Below, piece by piece: positions 1-7,756 of a stretch of DNA of 9,780 nt; position 1 is the first letter of the stretch, and the number at the start of each line of letters is the position of its first letter. The stretch lies in assembly GCA_905373665.1 (NCBI GenBank), contig CAJPTV010000085.1:1-9780 (forward strand). The letters are read 5' to 3'. The position numbers and the translations under genes are program-made. The notes under the pieces are model-generated. The model was not told where the DNA came from. It was given only the letters and a program-made list of their open reading frames with translations, and ran no database searches. This stretch comes from Bacteroidia bacterium. Lineage in GTDB: Bacteria > Bacteroidota > Bacteroidia > Bacteroidales > CAJPTX01.

Positions 1-2045
1 TCATTGTAGGGGCTGGGCATAACGCGAAGCTACATGCCATTTCCTATATGGCGCCCATGGTGGCGGGGGTGTTGTTGGCGTACAAGGGGCGTTATTTGGC
101 GGGGGCTGGGCTTTTTGCCTTGTCTTTTGCTTTGAGTCTTGCGACGGGACACGTGCAGATTACCTATTACACATTCTTTATCATCCTTGCGGTGGTGGTA
201 TGGCGACTGATTGAGTTGCAACGAGAGAAGAAGCTGCGAACCTTCGTGTGGGCGAGTGCTATCCTGCTGGTAGGGGGCGTGATGGGCGTTGGTGCGAACT
301 TTAATCGGTTGTATCAGACCTACGATTATGGTAAGGAGAGTATCCGCGGACGTTCGTATCTTTCTACGGCAAAGACGGGAGATGACGGACTGGATAGGGC
401 GTATGCCACGCAGTGGAGTTACGGTAAGCTGGAGAGCTTTAATCTGTTGATACCTAATCTTTACGGCGGGGCATCAGCTTTGGAGTTAGGAGAAAGCTCC
501 TCAGTGGCTTCATTCCTTGATCGGATGCGCTTACCGAGGGAGCAGAAGGAGGCGATACTGTCGCAAATGCCCGTGTATTGGGGCGACCAGCCGATGACCT
601 CGGGACCTGTCTACCTCGGGGCGGTGATTCTCTTTCTCTTCTTTTTTGCCCTCTTCTTGATGCGTGGTGCGCCGCGGTGGGCGTTGGTTGCGGTTTCGTT
701 GGTGGCTTTAGCACTCTCGTGGGGGCATAATTGGCAATGGTTTACCGACCTGTTTTTTGATTTCTTCCCCGGGTACAACAAGTTCCGTTCGGTGAGTATG
801 ATACTCGTCATTTGCGAGCTGTGTGTACCGCTTTTGGCATTTTGGGGACTCTCTGAGTGGCTGCAAGGCAAGTATGAGCCTCAGCGTGTGAAGCGAGCAT
901 TGTACTTAGCAGGTGGTTCGTTACTGGGGTTGCTCGCTCTTTTCCTCATCTTTGGGTTACCGAGCTTTAGCTTCGTATCGCCCAATGATGTGCAGTATCT
1001 GCAGGCGGGCTATCCTGAGGATTTGATGGAAGCTTTGCGGAAAGACCGTTCCCACCTGATGTTGGTGGATATCGTGCGGAGTGCGGGCTTTATCGCGGTG
1101 GCAGGCGTGCTTCTTTGGCGGACGATGAAGGGGAAGATACGCCAACCGCTCATGTTGCTCGCACTTGCAGCGCTGGTGCTTGTGGATCTTTGGATTGTGA
1201 ATAAGCGCTATGATGGAGTACACTACGTGGCAAAGTCGCACAATAGTGCTCCTTTCCAGATGACGCAGGCCGACAAGCAAATCTTGCAAGACAAGAGTTA
1301 CTACCGTGTGTTGAACCAGAGTGTGAGCACCTTCAATGATGCCTCTACTTCCTATTACCACAAGTCGGTGGGGGGCTATCATGGGGTGAAGTTGCGTCGT
1401 TTCCAAGACTTTATTGACCGTTATGGTACGTCGGAAACTATGCAACGCCTTCTCAATGTGAAGTATATTATTGGGCGCGCTGGGGCGGGTGAACCGCAAG
1501 CGATGCGTAATGTGAAGGGGAGTGAACCTGTGGAATTGGGGGCAGCGTGGTTTGTGGATCGACTGGTCGGTGTCTCTTCGGCAGATGCGGAGTTAGATTC
1601 CGTGGGGACGGCGTCGGTGGCGCAGGTGGCTTATTTCCAAGAGGGGGATCAGGCGCTCAGTGCGAAGAGCTTGGGGCGCGATAGTACGGATCACATTGTT
1701 GTGCAGCACTACGAACCGAACCGATTGACTTACCGAGTTTCGGCAGGTGGGGAGCGTTTTGCAGTCTTCTCTGAGATTTTTTACCCTAAAGGCTGGACGG
1801 CAACGGTCGATGGGCAGGAAGTGCCTATCTATCGAGTAGACTATCTTTTGCGAGGAATTTACATCCCCGCTGGGGCGAAGGAGGTGGTGTTCTCGTTCAC
1901 CCTCCCGAGTTACGCTTGGGGGCGTTGGATTGATTTCGTGTTTGGGCTCGTTATTCTGCTCTTTTTACTCGCTGCGGGGCTTCGTCATTTCTTACAGCGT
2001 AAGCGAGAGCTCATTGCATTGCAAGAGGAGGGGATGCATGCCTAG
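1..2045 (+). CDS. YfhO-family multi-pass membrane protein, 5' end outside the window
   Basis: The frame is open from the first bases (first full codon at 3) and reads through the ATG at 48, so that ATG is internal. The residues before it include GHNAKLHAI (about 5-13 of the fragment), a typical YfhO motif. About 680 residues are visible. Several hydrophobic segments lie in the first 400 residues, with a loop containing YATQWSYG (134-141) and LIPNLYGG (149-156). A mostly soluble stretch follows, with SEIFYPKGW at 590-598 and then VDGQEVPIYR, the usual YfhO C-terminal beta domain, and a last TM segment near the end. YfhO proteins are GT-C-like inner-membrane proteins; in Firmicutes they glycosylate lipoteichoic acid, but the substrate in Bacteroidetes is unknown to me. 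The stop overlaps the ftsX start by 8 bp, suggesting translational coupling. The family call is firm; the function is open. Confidence 0.88.
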   Translation, partial: IVGAGHNAKLHAISYMAPMVAGVLLAYKGRYLAGAGLFALSFALSLATGHVQITYYTFFIILAVVVWRLIELQREKKLRTFVWASAILLVGGVMGVGANFNRLYQTYDYGKESIRGRSYLSTAKTGDDGLDRAYATQWSYGKLESFNLLIPNLYGGASALELGESSSVASFLDRMRLPREQKEAILSQMPVYWGDQPMTSGPVYLGAVILFLFFFALFLMRGAPRWALVAVSLVALALSWGHNWQWFTDLFFDFFPGYNKFRSVSMILVICELCVPLLAFWGLSEWLQGKYEPQRVKRALYLAGGSLLGLLALFLIFGLPSFSFVSPNDVQYLQAGYPEDLMEALRKDRSHLMLVDIVRSAGFIAVAGVLLWRTMKGKIRQPLMLLALAALVLVDLWIVNKRYDGVHYVAKSHNSAPFQMTQADKQILQDKSYYRVLNQSVSTFNDASTSYYHKSVGGYHGVKLRRFQDFIDRYGTSETMQRLLNVKYIIGRAGAGEPQAMRNVKGSEPVELGAAWFVDRLVGVSSADAELDSVGTASVAQVAYFQEGDQALSAKSLGRDSTDHIVVQHYEPNRLTYRVSAGGERFAVFSEIFYPKGWTATVDGQEVPIYRVDYLLRGIYIPAGAKEVVFSFTLPSYAWGRWIDFVFGLVILLFLLAAGLRHFLQRKRELIALQEEGMHA
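2024..2031 (+). promoter_or_regulatory. Shine-Dalgarno-like sequence before ftsX
   Basis: AGAGGAGG lies inside the 3' end of the YfhO-family gene, 6 nt before the ATG at 2038. It supports the MPSS start for FtsX over the far upstream ATG at 1930, which would add 36 residues unlike FtsX and a 116 bp overlap. Bacteroidetes often initiate without such a motif, so it is supporting evidence only. Confidence 0.5.
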
Positions 2046-2916
2046 CAGTGCTAACCAACGCGCCGTGTGGCGACTGCGAAGCAGTTTTATCTCCTCCATC
2101 ATCAGTACGACCTTTGTACTCTATGCGTTAGGTCTGCTGGGTTTGATATTGATCAATGTGGAGCGGCTCTCTACCTACGTGAAGGAGAACCTCAGCTTCT
2201 CGGTCGTACTGCGAGAGGATGTGCGGAATGCTGACGCGGAGTTCTTGCGCAAGACCCTTGATGCGTCGCCTTATGTCAAAGAGTCTGAGTTTATTAGTAA
2301 GGAACGAGCTGCGGAGGAGCTGACCGAAGCCCTCGGAGAGGATTTCTTGGCGCTCTTGAAGTATAATCCGCTTTCGCCTTCTATTGAGTTGAAACTGTAT
2401 GCAGATTATACCAACAATGATAGTCTGCAAGCGATAGCCGCGAGTCTCCTCTCTGCGCCGCAGGTGACGAATGTGCATTACGAGCCTAACCTCGTCGATC
2501 TCGTCAATACGAATATGCACAAGGTGGGGGGAATGATTTTGGCGTTTAGTTTGGTGATGAGTTTTATAGCACTCGTGCTGATAAACAATACGATACGCAT
2601 CACGATTTATGCGCGGCGCTTCATCATTAAGACAATGCAACTGGTGGGGGCGACGCACGCATTTATTCAGAGACCCTTTTTGCTTCGTGCGGTGCGACAT
2701 GGTTTTTATTCGGCAGTGTTGGCGTTTCTGCTCCTTCTGTTAAGTATTGCCTTGGTGCAGGATGATTTCCGTGCATTGGTCAATCTTCAGCAACATGGCA
2801 TCCTTCTCTTGGTTGGGATGTTTGTGCTGCTGGTGGGCGTTGCCATCAATCTGATGACTACGTATTTCGCTGTAAGTAAGTATCTTCGTACGGCGGAGGG
2901 CGATTTGTATTACTAG
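2038..2916 (+). CDS. ftsX: cell division protein FtsX (permease-like subunit)
   Basis: A 292-residue protein with the classic FtsX layout: a short basic cytoplasmic N-terminus, TM1 at about 22-41, an extracytoplasmic domain of about 120 residues, then TM2 (166-186), TM3 (222-240) and TM4 (254-278). After TM2 comes the conserved NTIRITIYARR stretch (184-193) and a cytoplasmic loop containing KTMQLVGA (199-206), as in FtsX. The family pairs with the ATPase FtsE and relays divisome signals across the inner membrane to cell-wall hydrolases or their activators. ftsE is not in this window. The start at 2038 was chosen for the nearby SD-like sequence and normal family length. The stop is followed at once by the DUF3098 gene region, consistent with one transcript. 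Confidence 0.92.
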   Translation: MPSSANQRAVWRLRSSFISSIISTTFVLYALGLLGLILINVERLSTYVKENLSFSVVLREDVRNADAEFLRKTLDASPYVKESEFISKERAAEELTEALGEDFLALLKYNPLSPSIELKLYADYTNNDSLQAIAASLLSAPQVTNVHYEPNLVDLVNTNMHKVGGMILAFSLVMSFIALVLINNTIRITIYARRFIIKTMQLVGATHAFIQRPFLLRAVRHGFYSAVLAFLLLLLSIALVQDDFRALVNLQQHGILLLVGMFVLLVGVAINLMTTYFAVSKYLRTAEGDLYY

Positions 2917-2954
2917 TGCGGCGTGCCGTATCTTTCCTTTCAAGACTTGTGAGT

Positions 2955-3242
2955 ATGATAGACGAAAAACGTACACCTTCTACAGACGATGCCGCCTCGG
3001 GGCGTTTCCCGCTTACGCGTCAGAACTATAAGCTGTTGCTGATCGGTTTTAGCGTGATCGTCTTAGGCTTTCTGCTCATGATAGGTGGCAACCCTGAAGA
3101 CCCTACCGACTTCAGTCCAGAGATTTTTAACTTCCGGCGTATTACCCTTGCCCCGATGTTGGTCTTGGGGGGCTTCTTGTTTGAGATATTCGCCATTATG
3201 TACCGCGGGCGTCGCCCGAAAACAGACGATAACGAAAAGTAG
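2955..3242 (+). CDS. DUF3098 small two-TM membrane protein
   Basis: A 95-residue protein with a polar, probably cytoplasmic N-terminus (1-25), TM segments at about 27-44 and 64-83, and a short basic/acidic tail. The connecting loop carries PEIFNFRRITLAPM (55-68), which resembles the signature of the DUF3098 family, found in Bacteroidetes between ftsX and uppP. Its function is unknown. A GTG start at 2916, overlapping the ftsX stop by 1 nt, would add 13 residues (MRRAVSFLSRLVS); I prefer the ATG at 2955 because the family has a short polar N-terminus, but the choice is uncertain. Only 3 nt separate its stop from the uppP ATG, so co-translation with uppP is likely. Position alone suggests an envelope role. 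Confidence 0.8.
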   Translation: MIDEKRTPSTDDAASGRFPLTRQNYKLLLIGFSVIVLGFLLMIGGNPEDPTDFSPEIFNFRRITLAPMLVLGGFLFEIFAIMYRGRRPKTDDNEK

Positions 3243-3245
3243 GCT

Positions 3246-4046
3246 ATGGAGACGTGGCAGGCGATCGTATTGGGACTTATCCAAGGGTTGACGGAATTTT
3301 TACCCGTCAGCAGCAGTGGGCATCTAGAGCTCGCGCGCGTCTTTCTTGGAGTAGAGGAGGGGGGCAACCTCTCCTTTGTGATCGCTTTGCACGGGGCGAC
3401 GGTTCTGAGCACGATTGTTGCGCTGTGGTCGGAGATTTGGCAGTTGTTGCGCGGACTATTTGCCTTCCGTTGGAATTGGCAGACGGAGTATGTGGCAAAG
3501 ATCGTCTTGTCTATGCTCCCCGTCGCCTTGGTAGGGTTCTTTCTAAAAGATTACCTCGATACGCTTTTTACGGGGAATTTGCTCCTAGTGGGGACGATGC
3601 TCATGCTTACGGCACTCCTTTTGTGGCTTACTGGGCGGCGTATTCAGCTCTATCGTATTCGTCACCAACCCACGTATGCCATCGCGCTCGGGATGGGGGT
3701 TGCGCAGGCAGTCGCTGTTTTACCAGGGCTTTCGCGTAGTGGTGCTACCATAGCCACAGGAATTTTGATGGGGCTTGACAGACCCAAAGCTGCACAGTTC
3801 TCCTTTTTGATGGTCTTGCCGCCGATTATCGGGATGAACCTGTTAGATATTTTCGATGGCTCGTTTACCACGGACGCTTTTCAGGCTTTGCCTTTTTTGA
3901 GTGGTGTGGCGACGGCCTTTGTGACGGGCTTTATCGCTTGTCGCTGGATGCTCTCCTTGGTGCGGCGCGGGCGTCTGATATGGTTTGCGCTCTATTGTGC
4001 CCTTGTGGGAGGCGTGGCAATAGTCGCAGCGTTTCTTAATGCTTAA
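3246..4046 (+). CDS. uppP: undecaprenyl-diphosphatase UppP (BacA)
   Basis: A 266-residue integral membrane enzyme that removes a phosphate from undecaprenyl diphosphate to regenerate the lipid carrier used for peptidoglycan and surface glycans. Overproduction in other bacteria gives bacitracin resistance. Both signature regions are intact: QGLTEFLPVSSSGH (13-26), which has the (E/Q)xxxE motif with Q13 and E17 plus S23 and H26, and PGLSRSG (160-166) with the catalytic arginine R164 (E. coli R174 by alignment of the motif). The rest is almost wholly hydrophobic, as expected for this re-entrant-helix fold. It starts 3 nt after the DUF3098 stop. The ATG at 3246 puts the first motif at the normal distance from the N-terminus. 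Confidence 0.97.
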   Translation: METWQAIVLGLIQGLTEFLPVSSSGHLELARVFLGVEEGGNLSFVIALHGATVLSTIVALWSEIWQLLRGLFAFRWNWQTEYVAKIVLSMLPVALVGFFLKDYLDTLFTGNLLLVGTMLMLTALLLWLTGRRIQLYRIRHQPTYAIALGMGVAQAVAVLPGLSRSGATIATGILMGLDRPKAAQFSFLMVLPPIIGMNLLDIFDGSFTTDAFQALPFLSGVATAFVTGFIACRWMLSLVRRGRLIWFALYCALVGGVAIVAAFLNA

Positions 4047-4075
4047 TATTCTACTCTTTAGCTCACCTTTTATTC

Positions 4076-4795
4076 ATGGACTTAGCGCGTTGTAATAAGG
4101 AACAGATCTTGGAAGAGGGATATATCTTGCTGCTAGATAAGCCCCTCGGCTGGACCTCTTATGACCTTGTGGCTAAGGTGCGTATTCTTTTTCGGAAGTA
4201 TTACGGCATTCCTAAAATAAAGGTCGGACATGCGGGTACGTTAGACCCTCTTGCGACGGGCTTGATGATTCTCTGTGTAGGGCGAATGACGAAAGAGGCG
4301 ATGCGCCTCACGGGGGAGGATAAGGAGTATGAGGCGTCGATTGCCCTCGGGGCGACCACGCCTTCTTACGACCTAGAAACCGAGGTGGATGCGACCTACC
4401 CGACTGGGCATATCACCGATGAACGGCTTTTGCAGGCTATGCAGTCGCTCTCTGGTGAAATCGAGCAGCAGCCTCCGATCTTCTCAGCTAAGCGGGTGAA
4501 TGGAAAAAGAGCCTATACGCTGGCACGTAAGGGAGCGGAGGAGGATCTCCCGCCTGTGAAGGTAAATATCTTTCGTTTTGAACTTATCGAGCGTATGGGA
4601 GATAACCTGCGCGCGAGAATTGCTTGTTCAAAGGGCACGTATATTCGGGCTCTCGCTCGAGATTTGGGGCGTGCTTTGGATGCTGGAGCGCACCTTACCG
4701 CTCTACGGCGTACGCGCAGCGGCGCATTCTCTGTTGCCGATGCTGTAACAATTGAGACCTTTGAAAAGTTTCTTAGCATGACTGCTGGGAGGTAG
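4076..4795 (+). CDS. truB: tRNA pseudouridine(55) synthase TruB
   Basis: A 239-residue enzyme that converts U55 in the T-loop of elongator tRNAs to pseudouridine. Visible motifs: LLLDKPLGWTSYDLV (18-32), the catalytic motif GHAGTLDPLATG (51-62) with nucleophile D57, QQPPIFSAKRVNGKRAY (131-147), KGTYIRALARDLG (186-198) and GAHLTALRRTRSGAF (204-218). It ends soon after the last core motif, so it has no C-terminal PUA domain; this short form is usual in Bacteroidetes, whereas E. coli TruB is about 314 residues. It begins 29 nt after uppP and is 85 nt upstream of queA. That 85 nt gap has no clear terminator, so transcription from uppP through queA is plausible. Confidence 0.97.
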   Translation: MDLARCNKEQILEEGYILLLDKPLGWTSYDLVAKVRILFRKYYGIPKIKVGHAGTLDPLATGLMILCVGRMTKEAMRLTGEDKEYEASIALGATTPSYDLETEVDATYPTGHITDERLLQAMQSLSGEIEQQPPIFSAKRVNGKRAYTLARKGAEEDLPPVKVNIFRFELIERMGDNLRARIACSKGTYIRALARDLGRALDAGAHLTALRRTRSGAFSVADAVTIETFEKFLSMTAGR

Positions 4796-4880
4796 CCACT
4801 GGCTCCCTGCGGTAGATGCACACTTTGCTCAACCCAACATTGGTATATCCCAGTAGTATTATAGTAAAATTGTCCGCCTA

Positions 4881-5930
4881 ATGAAACTTTCGCAGTTCAG
4901 CTTTAATCTTCCAGAGAAATTGATAGCACAGTACCCCCCGAAGTTCCGAGACGAGTCTCGTCTGATGGTAGGGAACAGAAAAACGGGGAAGATAGAACAC
5001 AAGACCTTTAAGGATATCATCTCTTACTTCTCTGAGGGCGACACGGTCGTGCTCAACAATACGAAGGTGTTCCGTGCTGTACTGCACGGTATCAAAGAGA
5101 AGAATAACGCCGATATCGAAGTCTTTTTGCTTCGTGAGCTGGACCCTGAGCGCCACATGTGGGACGTGCTCGTCGACCCCGCGCGTAAGATTCGGATAGG
5201 GAACAAGCTTTACTTCGGCGAGGGGGAGTCGCTCGTTGCTGAGGTGGTAGACAATACGACGAGTCGTGGGCGAATCATTACCTTCCTCTTTGATGGTACG
5301 AAAGAGGAGTTCGCACAGCGTTTGCATGATCTCGGAGAGGTGCCGTTGCCGCGTTTTCTCAATCGCCCAATAGATGAGGAAGATGAGCACCGCTATCAGA
5401 CGATCTATGCGGAGCACGTCGGTGCGGTTGCAGCGCCGACAGCGGGCTTGCACATCAGTCGTGAGTTATTGAAGCGGTTTGAGATTAAGGGGGTCAATGT
5501 CGGCTTTATTACCCTGCATGCGGGGCTGGGCAATTTTCAACGCATTGAGGTGGAGGATCTCTCTAAGCATAAGGCCGCTTCGGAACAGTTTGAGATCCCC
5601 GAGGTGACGGAGCAGCTTATCAATACCTCGCTCGACGCTGGGAAGAACGTTTGTGCCGTGGGTACGACGGTGATCCGTGCCCTCGAAAGTTCGGTAACGA
5701 CCGATGCGCGTGTAAAGGCGATTAGCAGTTGGACGAACAAGTTTATTTTCCCGCCCTACCAGGTGCAAGTGCCTAAGAGCATCGTCTCTAATTTCCATTT
5801 CCCTTGCTCTTCGCTCATGATTACCGTGGCGACCTTCGCGGGGTATGATTTCCTGATGACGATGTATGAGACTGCCGTGCGTGAGGAATATCGTTTCGGC
5901 ACGTACGGCGACGCGATGCTCGTACTTTAG
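4881..5930 (+). CDS. queA: S-adenosylmethionine:tRNA ribosyltransferase-isomerase QueA
   Basis: A 349-residue cytoplasmic enzyme that transfers and isomerises the ribosyl part of SAM onto preQ1 at tRNA position 34, giving epoxyqueuosine, a late step of queuosine synthesis. The family signatures are in order: LNNTKVFRA (58-66), RYQTIYAE (171-178), AAPTAGLH (184-191), HAGLGNFQ (213-220), GTTVIRALES (261-270), NFHFPCSSLM (304-313) and the C-terminal YRFGTYGDAML (337-347). The length is normal (E. coli 356). The ATG is preceded by an AT-rich stretch without a clear SD, as is common in this phylum. It is the last gene of the cluster; a strong intrinsic terminator starts 7 nt after the stop. In many Bacteroidetes queA is followed by folK, which is not present here. 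Confidence 0.97.
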   Translation: MKLSQFSFNLPEKLIAQYPPKFRDESRLMVGNRKTGKIEHKTFKDIISYFSEGDTVVLNNTKVFRAVLHGIKEKNNADIEVFLLRELDPERHMWDVLVDPARKIRIGNKLYFGEGESLVAEVVDNTTSRGRIITFLFDGTKEEFAQRLHDLGEVPLPRFLNRPIDEEDEHRYQTIYAEHVGAVAAPTAGLHISRELLKRFEIKGVNVGFITLHAGLGNFQRIEVEDLSKHKAASEQFEIPEVTEQLINTSLDAGKNVCAVGTTVIRALESSVTTDARVKAISSWTNKFIFPPYQVQVPKSIVSNFHFPCSSLMITVATFAGYDFLMTMYETAVREEYRFGTYGDAMLVL

Positions 5931-5936
5931 AGTAAT

Positions 5937-5973
5937 AGACCTTCCGAGATGTGGGTATCTCGGAAGGTCTTTT
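5937..5973 (+). terminator. intrinsic terminator after queA
   Basis: A perfect 14 bp stem (AGACCTTCCGAGAT at 5937-5950 with its complement at 5957-5970) and a 6 nt loop GTGGGT is followed by TTTT and then ATT. It lies between the queA stop and the recO-like start, both on the + strand, and should separate the two transcription units. The complementary strand has a shorter T run, so any bidirectional action is weaker. Confidence 0.9.
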
Positions 5974-6003
5974 ATTGCCGTTTTGTGAAACGAGCGTTGC
6001 GCC

Positions 6004-6678
6004 ATGGAGCAAGAACCGACTCGCACGGAGGAGCTCCTCCTTCTTTACAGGGAAGGGTACGGGGCGTTGGGACTTTTGCTCAAGGGTTATAGCGAATATT
6101 CGGGCTTGCTCTACCTGCAGAGCTACCGAGTAGACCTTGCTGTACAGCTTGCGGAGGCACAGGCGTTTGACCTCCTGCGCGTGGAGTATGTTCTCACCAA
6201 GCCCGTAGGGGATTTTGGACAAATTCTCAGGATTACGGAGCTCGCACACTTACCACGAGGAGTCTCTTATCTTTCTGTGATGGCGGAGTTTATCGCCGAG
6301 GTGTTAGACCTCGTTTTGCAAAGAGATCGCGGCGACCCGCAACTTTACCAGTTCTTTTTGCAAGAGCAGAAGCGTCTGTGCAATGCAGAGAAGGATGGGT
6401 ATTACCTTCCGCGTCTTCTATGGGGACTGATTGACCTTTTGGGGTATTGTCCGCAGGAGGTGCATTTCCCAGATCTCTCGTTTTTTCAAGTCAGAAAGAG
6501 AGGGCAGAAGAGGATACTGTCGTCGGAGAGGCGTTCTCAAGCGGAGTATTGTTCCCTCGTGCGTGGAATGTTGTCTTATCTCTGTTTTCATCTGGAAATA
6601 CCCTTACTGCCAGAGCGTTGGCGACGGATGTATGGGCTTCTTACACGTTTGTCTTCATGTACTTGCGCACGTTCTTAA
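6004..6678 (+). CDS. divergent RecO-like DNA repair protein
   Basis: A 224-residue soluble protein that I assign to RecO by overall pattern, not by an invariant motif. The first 80 residues fit the RecO OB-fold rhythm (ELLLLYREGYGALG at 10-23, then strands ending in GQILRITEL at 72-80). Residues 90-125 (YLSVMAEFIAEVLDLV, then PQLYQFF) fit the helix that follows in Bacteroidetes RecO, and PRLLWGLIDLLGYCP (136-150) matches the usual helix ending in GFYPN or similar. A C-terminal helix with LSYLCFHLEIP (190-200) also fits. RecO loads RecA with RecR during recombinational repair. In-frame TGA at 5986 limits the start to the ATG at 6004. It overlaps the comF-like gene by 22 bp. If not RecO, it is an unassigned protein. 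Confidence 0.55.
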   Translation: MEQEPTRTEELLLLYREGYGALGLLLKGYSEYSGLLYLQSYRVDLAVQLAEAQAFDLLRVEYVLTKPVGDFGQILRITELAHLPRGVSYLSVMAEFIAEVLDLVLQRDRGDPQLYQFFLQEQKRLCNAEKDGYYLPRLLWGLIDLLGYCPQEVHFPDLSFFQVRKRGQKRILSSERRSQAEYCSLVRGMLSYLCFHLEIPLLPERWRRMYGLLTRLSSCTCARS

Positions 6679-7415
6679 AGGAGCTCGTTACCCCAGTGAG
6701 CGTGCGGAGTTATCCGTTGGAGGCGTCGCGTGGGCTTTGTCCGATCTGTGATGAGGTGCACACTGGTGGTGAAGCGCCGTTTTGTGAGAATTGTCTTGCG
6801 CAGCTGGATTTTACCTATAGTTGGCACGATCCGTTTCTCTGTAAGAGAAAGGAGATGGCGATTTTTGAGCACGTCCTTCCGCTTTGTTATTACGGAGGTG
6901 GGCTGATTCGTCCTTCGATTTTTCAGTTCAAATATCATGGGCAGTTTCCGATAGGGGAGGCTTATGGGCATCTGCTTGGGTCGTACCTTCGTGAGGGGGG
7001 ATATGCGCAGGTGTTTGATGCGATAGTACCAGTGCCCATCCATTGGCGAAAGTTATTGATACGCGGGTATAATCAGACGGCGCTTCTTGCTGCGGCGTTG
7101 GCCGATGAGCTCGCTATCCCCGTAGTGCCTGCTTTGCGGCGGGTGCGGCATCGACGTTCGCAGACGCGCGTGAAGACACGCAATACGAATGTGCAGGGGG
7201 TATTTCAGCTTGCGCCAGATGCGGCGGAGCGTTACGCAGGGCAACACCTGCTTTTGATAGACGATGTCTTGACCTCGGGCTCTACGAGCCTTGTTTGTGC
7301 ATCGTGTTTACGCAATATCCCTGACGTGCGCCTAAGTTTTGCGAGCCTCGCGGTACGCCGTTCGATGCGAAAGCGCCCCAACAGAGGCGATGGGTGGGGA
7401 GAAGACGAGAGGTAG
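6657..7415 (+). CDS. ComF family phosphoribosyltransferase-like protein
   Basis: A 252-residue protein. Near the N-terminus is a zinc-binding-type quartet, C28-x2-C31 and C43-x2-C46. Then come FQFKYHG (89-95), PVPIHWRKLLIRGYNQ (125-140) and RRSQTRVKTRNTNVQGVF (166-183). The phosphoribosyltransferase loop LLLIDDVLTSGST is at 198-210, with D202 and D203. This is the standard order for ComF/GntX proteins. ComF is needed for DNA uptake in naturally competent bacteria, but its biochemistry is unsettled and the family is also widespread in non-competent species. The frame is open upstream to 6447, but the ATG at 6657 gives normal family length and places the cysteines about 28 residues in. It overlaps the recO-like gene by 22 bp, indicating coupled expression. 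Confidence 0.9.
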   Translation: MYLRTFLKELVTPVSVRSYPLEASRGLCPICDEVHTGGEAPFCENCLAQLDFTYSWHDPFLCKRKEMAIFEHVLPLCYYGGGLIRPSIFQFKYHGQFPIGEAYGHLLGSYLREGGYAQVFDAIVPVPIHWRKLLIRGYNQTALLAAALADELAIPVVPALRRVRHRRSQTRVKTRNTNVQGVFQLAPDAAERYAGQHLLLIDDVLTSGSTSLVCASCLRNIPDVRLSFASLAVRRSMRKRPNRGDGWGEDER

Positions 7416-7444
7416 TGGGGCGAAAGTCTTTTATTGAATGAAGA

Positions 7445-7471
7445 GCCTAGCATTTATGGAGGATGTTAGGC
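7445..7471 (+). terminator. hairpin downstream of the comF-like gene, possible weak terminator
   Basis: GCCTAGCAT (7445-7453) pairs with ATGTTAGGC (7463-7471) over 9 bp with one G-U pair and a 9 nt loop. The sequence after it (CTATTTT, about 7 nt later) is only mildly T-rich, so an intrinsic terminator is possible but not convincing. Confidence 0.35.
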
Positions 7472-7698
7472 ATCTCGCTATTTTAGATATCCTGAGTATT
7501 TCGTTTTCACTACAGGTGTGATTTCTTGTATCGTACTACGTTTTAAACGCCACCATCTCTGGTAACTCCCGTACAGGGGCGCAGTGCGGAGAGATTTTTC
7601 TAGTGGAAGAGATTTGAGATAATCAACAAAAATCGGTCATTCCCTGAAAATTGGGAAACGATTGATTTACTTATCAAGTATGTTTTTTGAAAAAAGAT

Positions 7699-7706
7699 TA
7701 CCTTTG
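7699..7706 (+). promoter_or_regulatory. possible Bacteroidetes -7 element for the peroxidase gene
   Basis: TACCTTTG matches the Bacteroidetes -7 consensus TAnnTTTG exactly, 50 nt before the ATG at 7757. No TTTG is found at the usual -33 spacing; the nearest TTTG (7686-7689) is too close. The element is therefore a candidate only. Confidence 0.3.
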
Positions 7707-7756
7707 GGAGTCCCTTTTTTGAGTGAAGAGGGGGCTGAAAATACCAATTGTTAAGG

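Larger units (their letters stand above)
7416..7756. other. 341 bp non-coding gap between comF-like gene and peroxidase gene
   Basis: No plausible gene on either strand. It holds a T-rich GTCTTTTATTG (7426-7436), identical over 11 bases to the tail of the queA terminator (5967-5977) but with only a 5 bp stem before it. It also holds the hairpin at 7445-7471, AT-rich sequence with runs of T and A around 7683-7720, and a possible promoter element at 7699-7706. No tRNA fold was seen. Confidence 0.7.

Noticed and set aside
48..50. ATG as the start of the YfhO-family gene
   Set aside because: The frame is open upstream to the window edge and encodes the conserved GHNAKLHAI motif, so this Met is internal.
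957..1499. 180-residue open frame on the - strand inside the YfhO-family gene
   Set aside because: Antisense shadow of a clear coding gene, rich in His and Arg, with no recognisable domain. The same applies to 2128-2700, 4878-5453, 5466-6026 and 7751-8284 on the - strand.
1930..2037. Upstream ATG that would extend FtsX by 36 residues
   Set aside because: The extension is unlike FtsX, overlaps the previous gene by 116 bp and contains a hydrophobic stretch absent from the family; the ATG at 2038 has an SD-like sequence.
3254..3739. 161-residue + strand frame overlapping uppP
   Set aside because: It lies wholly within uppP in another frame, and uppP has intact catalytic motifs.
4794..4804. AGCCA-C-TGGCT palindrome after truB as a terminator
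   Set aside because: The loop is a single base, the stem only 5 bp, and no T run follows.
4824..4861. TTTG and TAGTATTA as a promoter for queA
   Set aside because: The -7 match is poor and the 26 nt spacing is too long; not better than chance in this AT-rich gap.
7705..7720. GGGAGTCCC followed by six T as an intrinsic terminator
   Set aside because: The stem is only 3 bp with a 3 nt loop, too weak to count.
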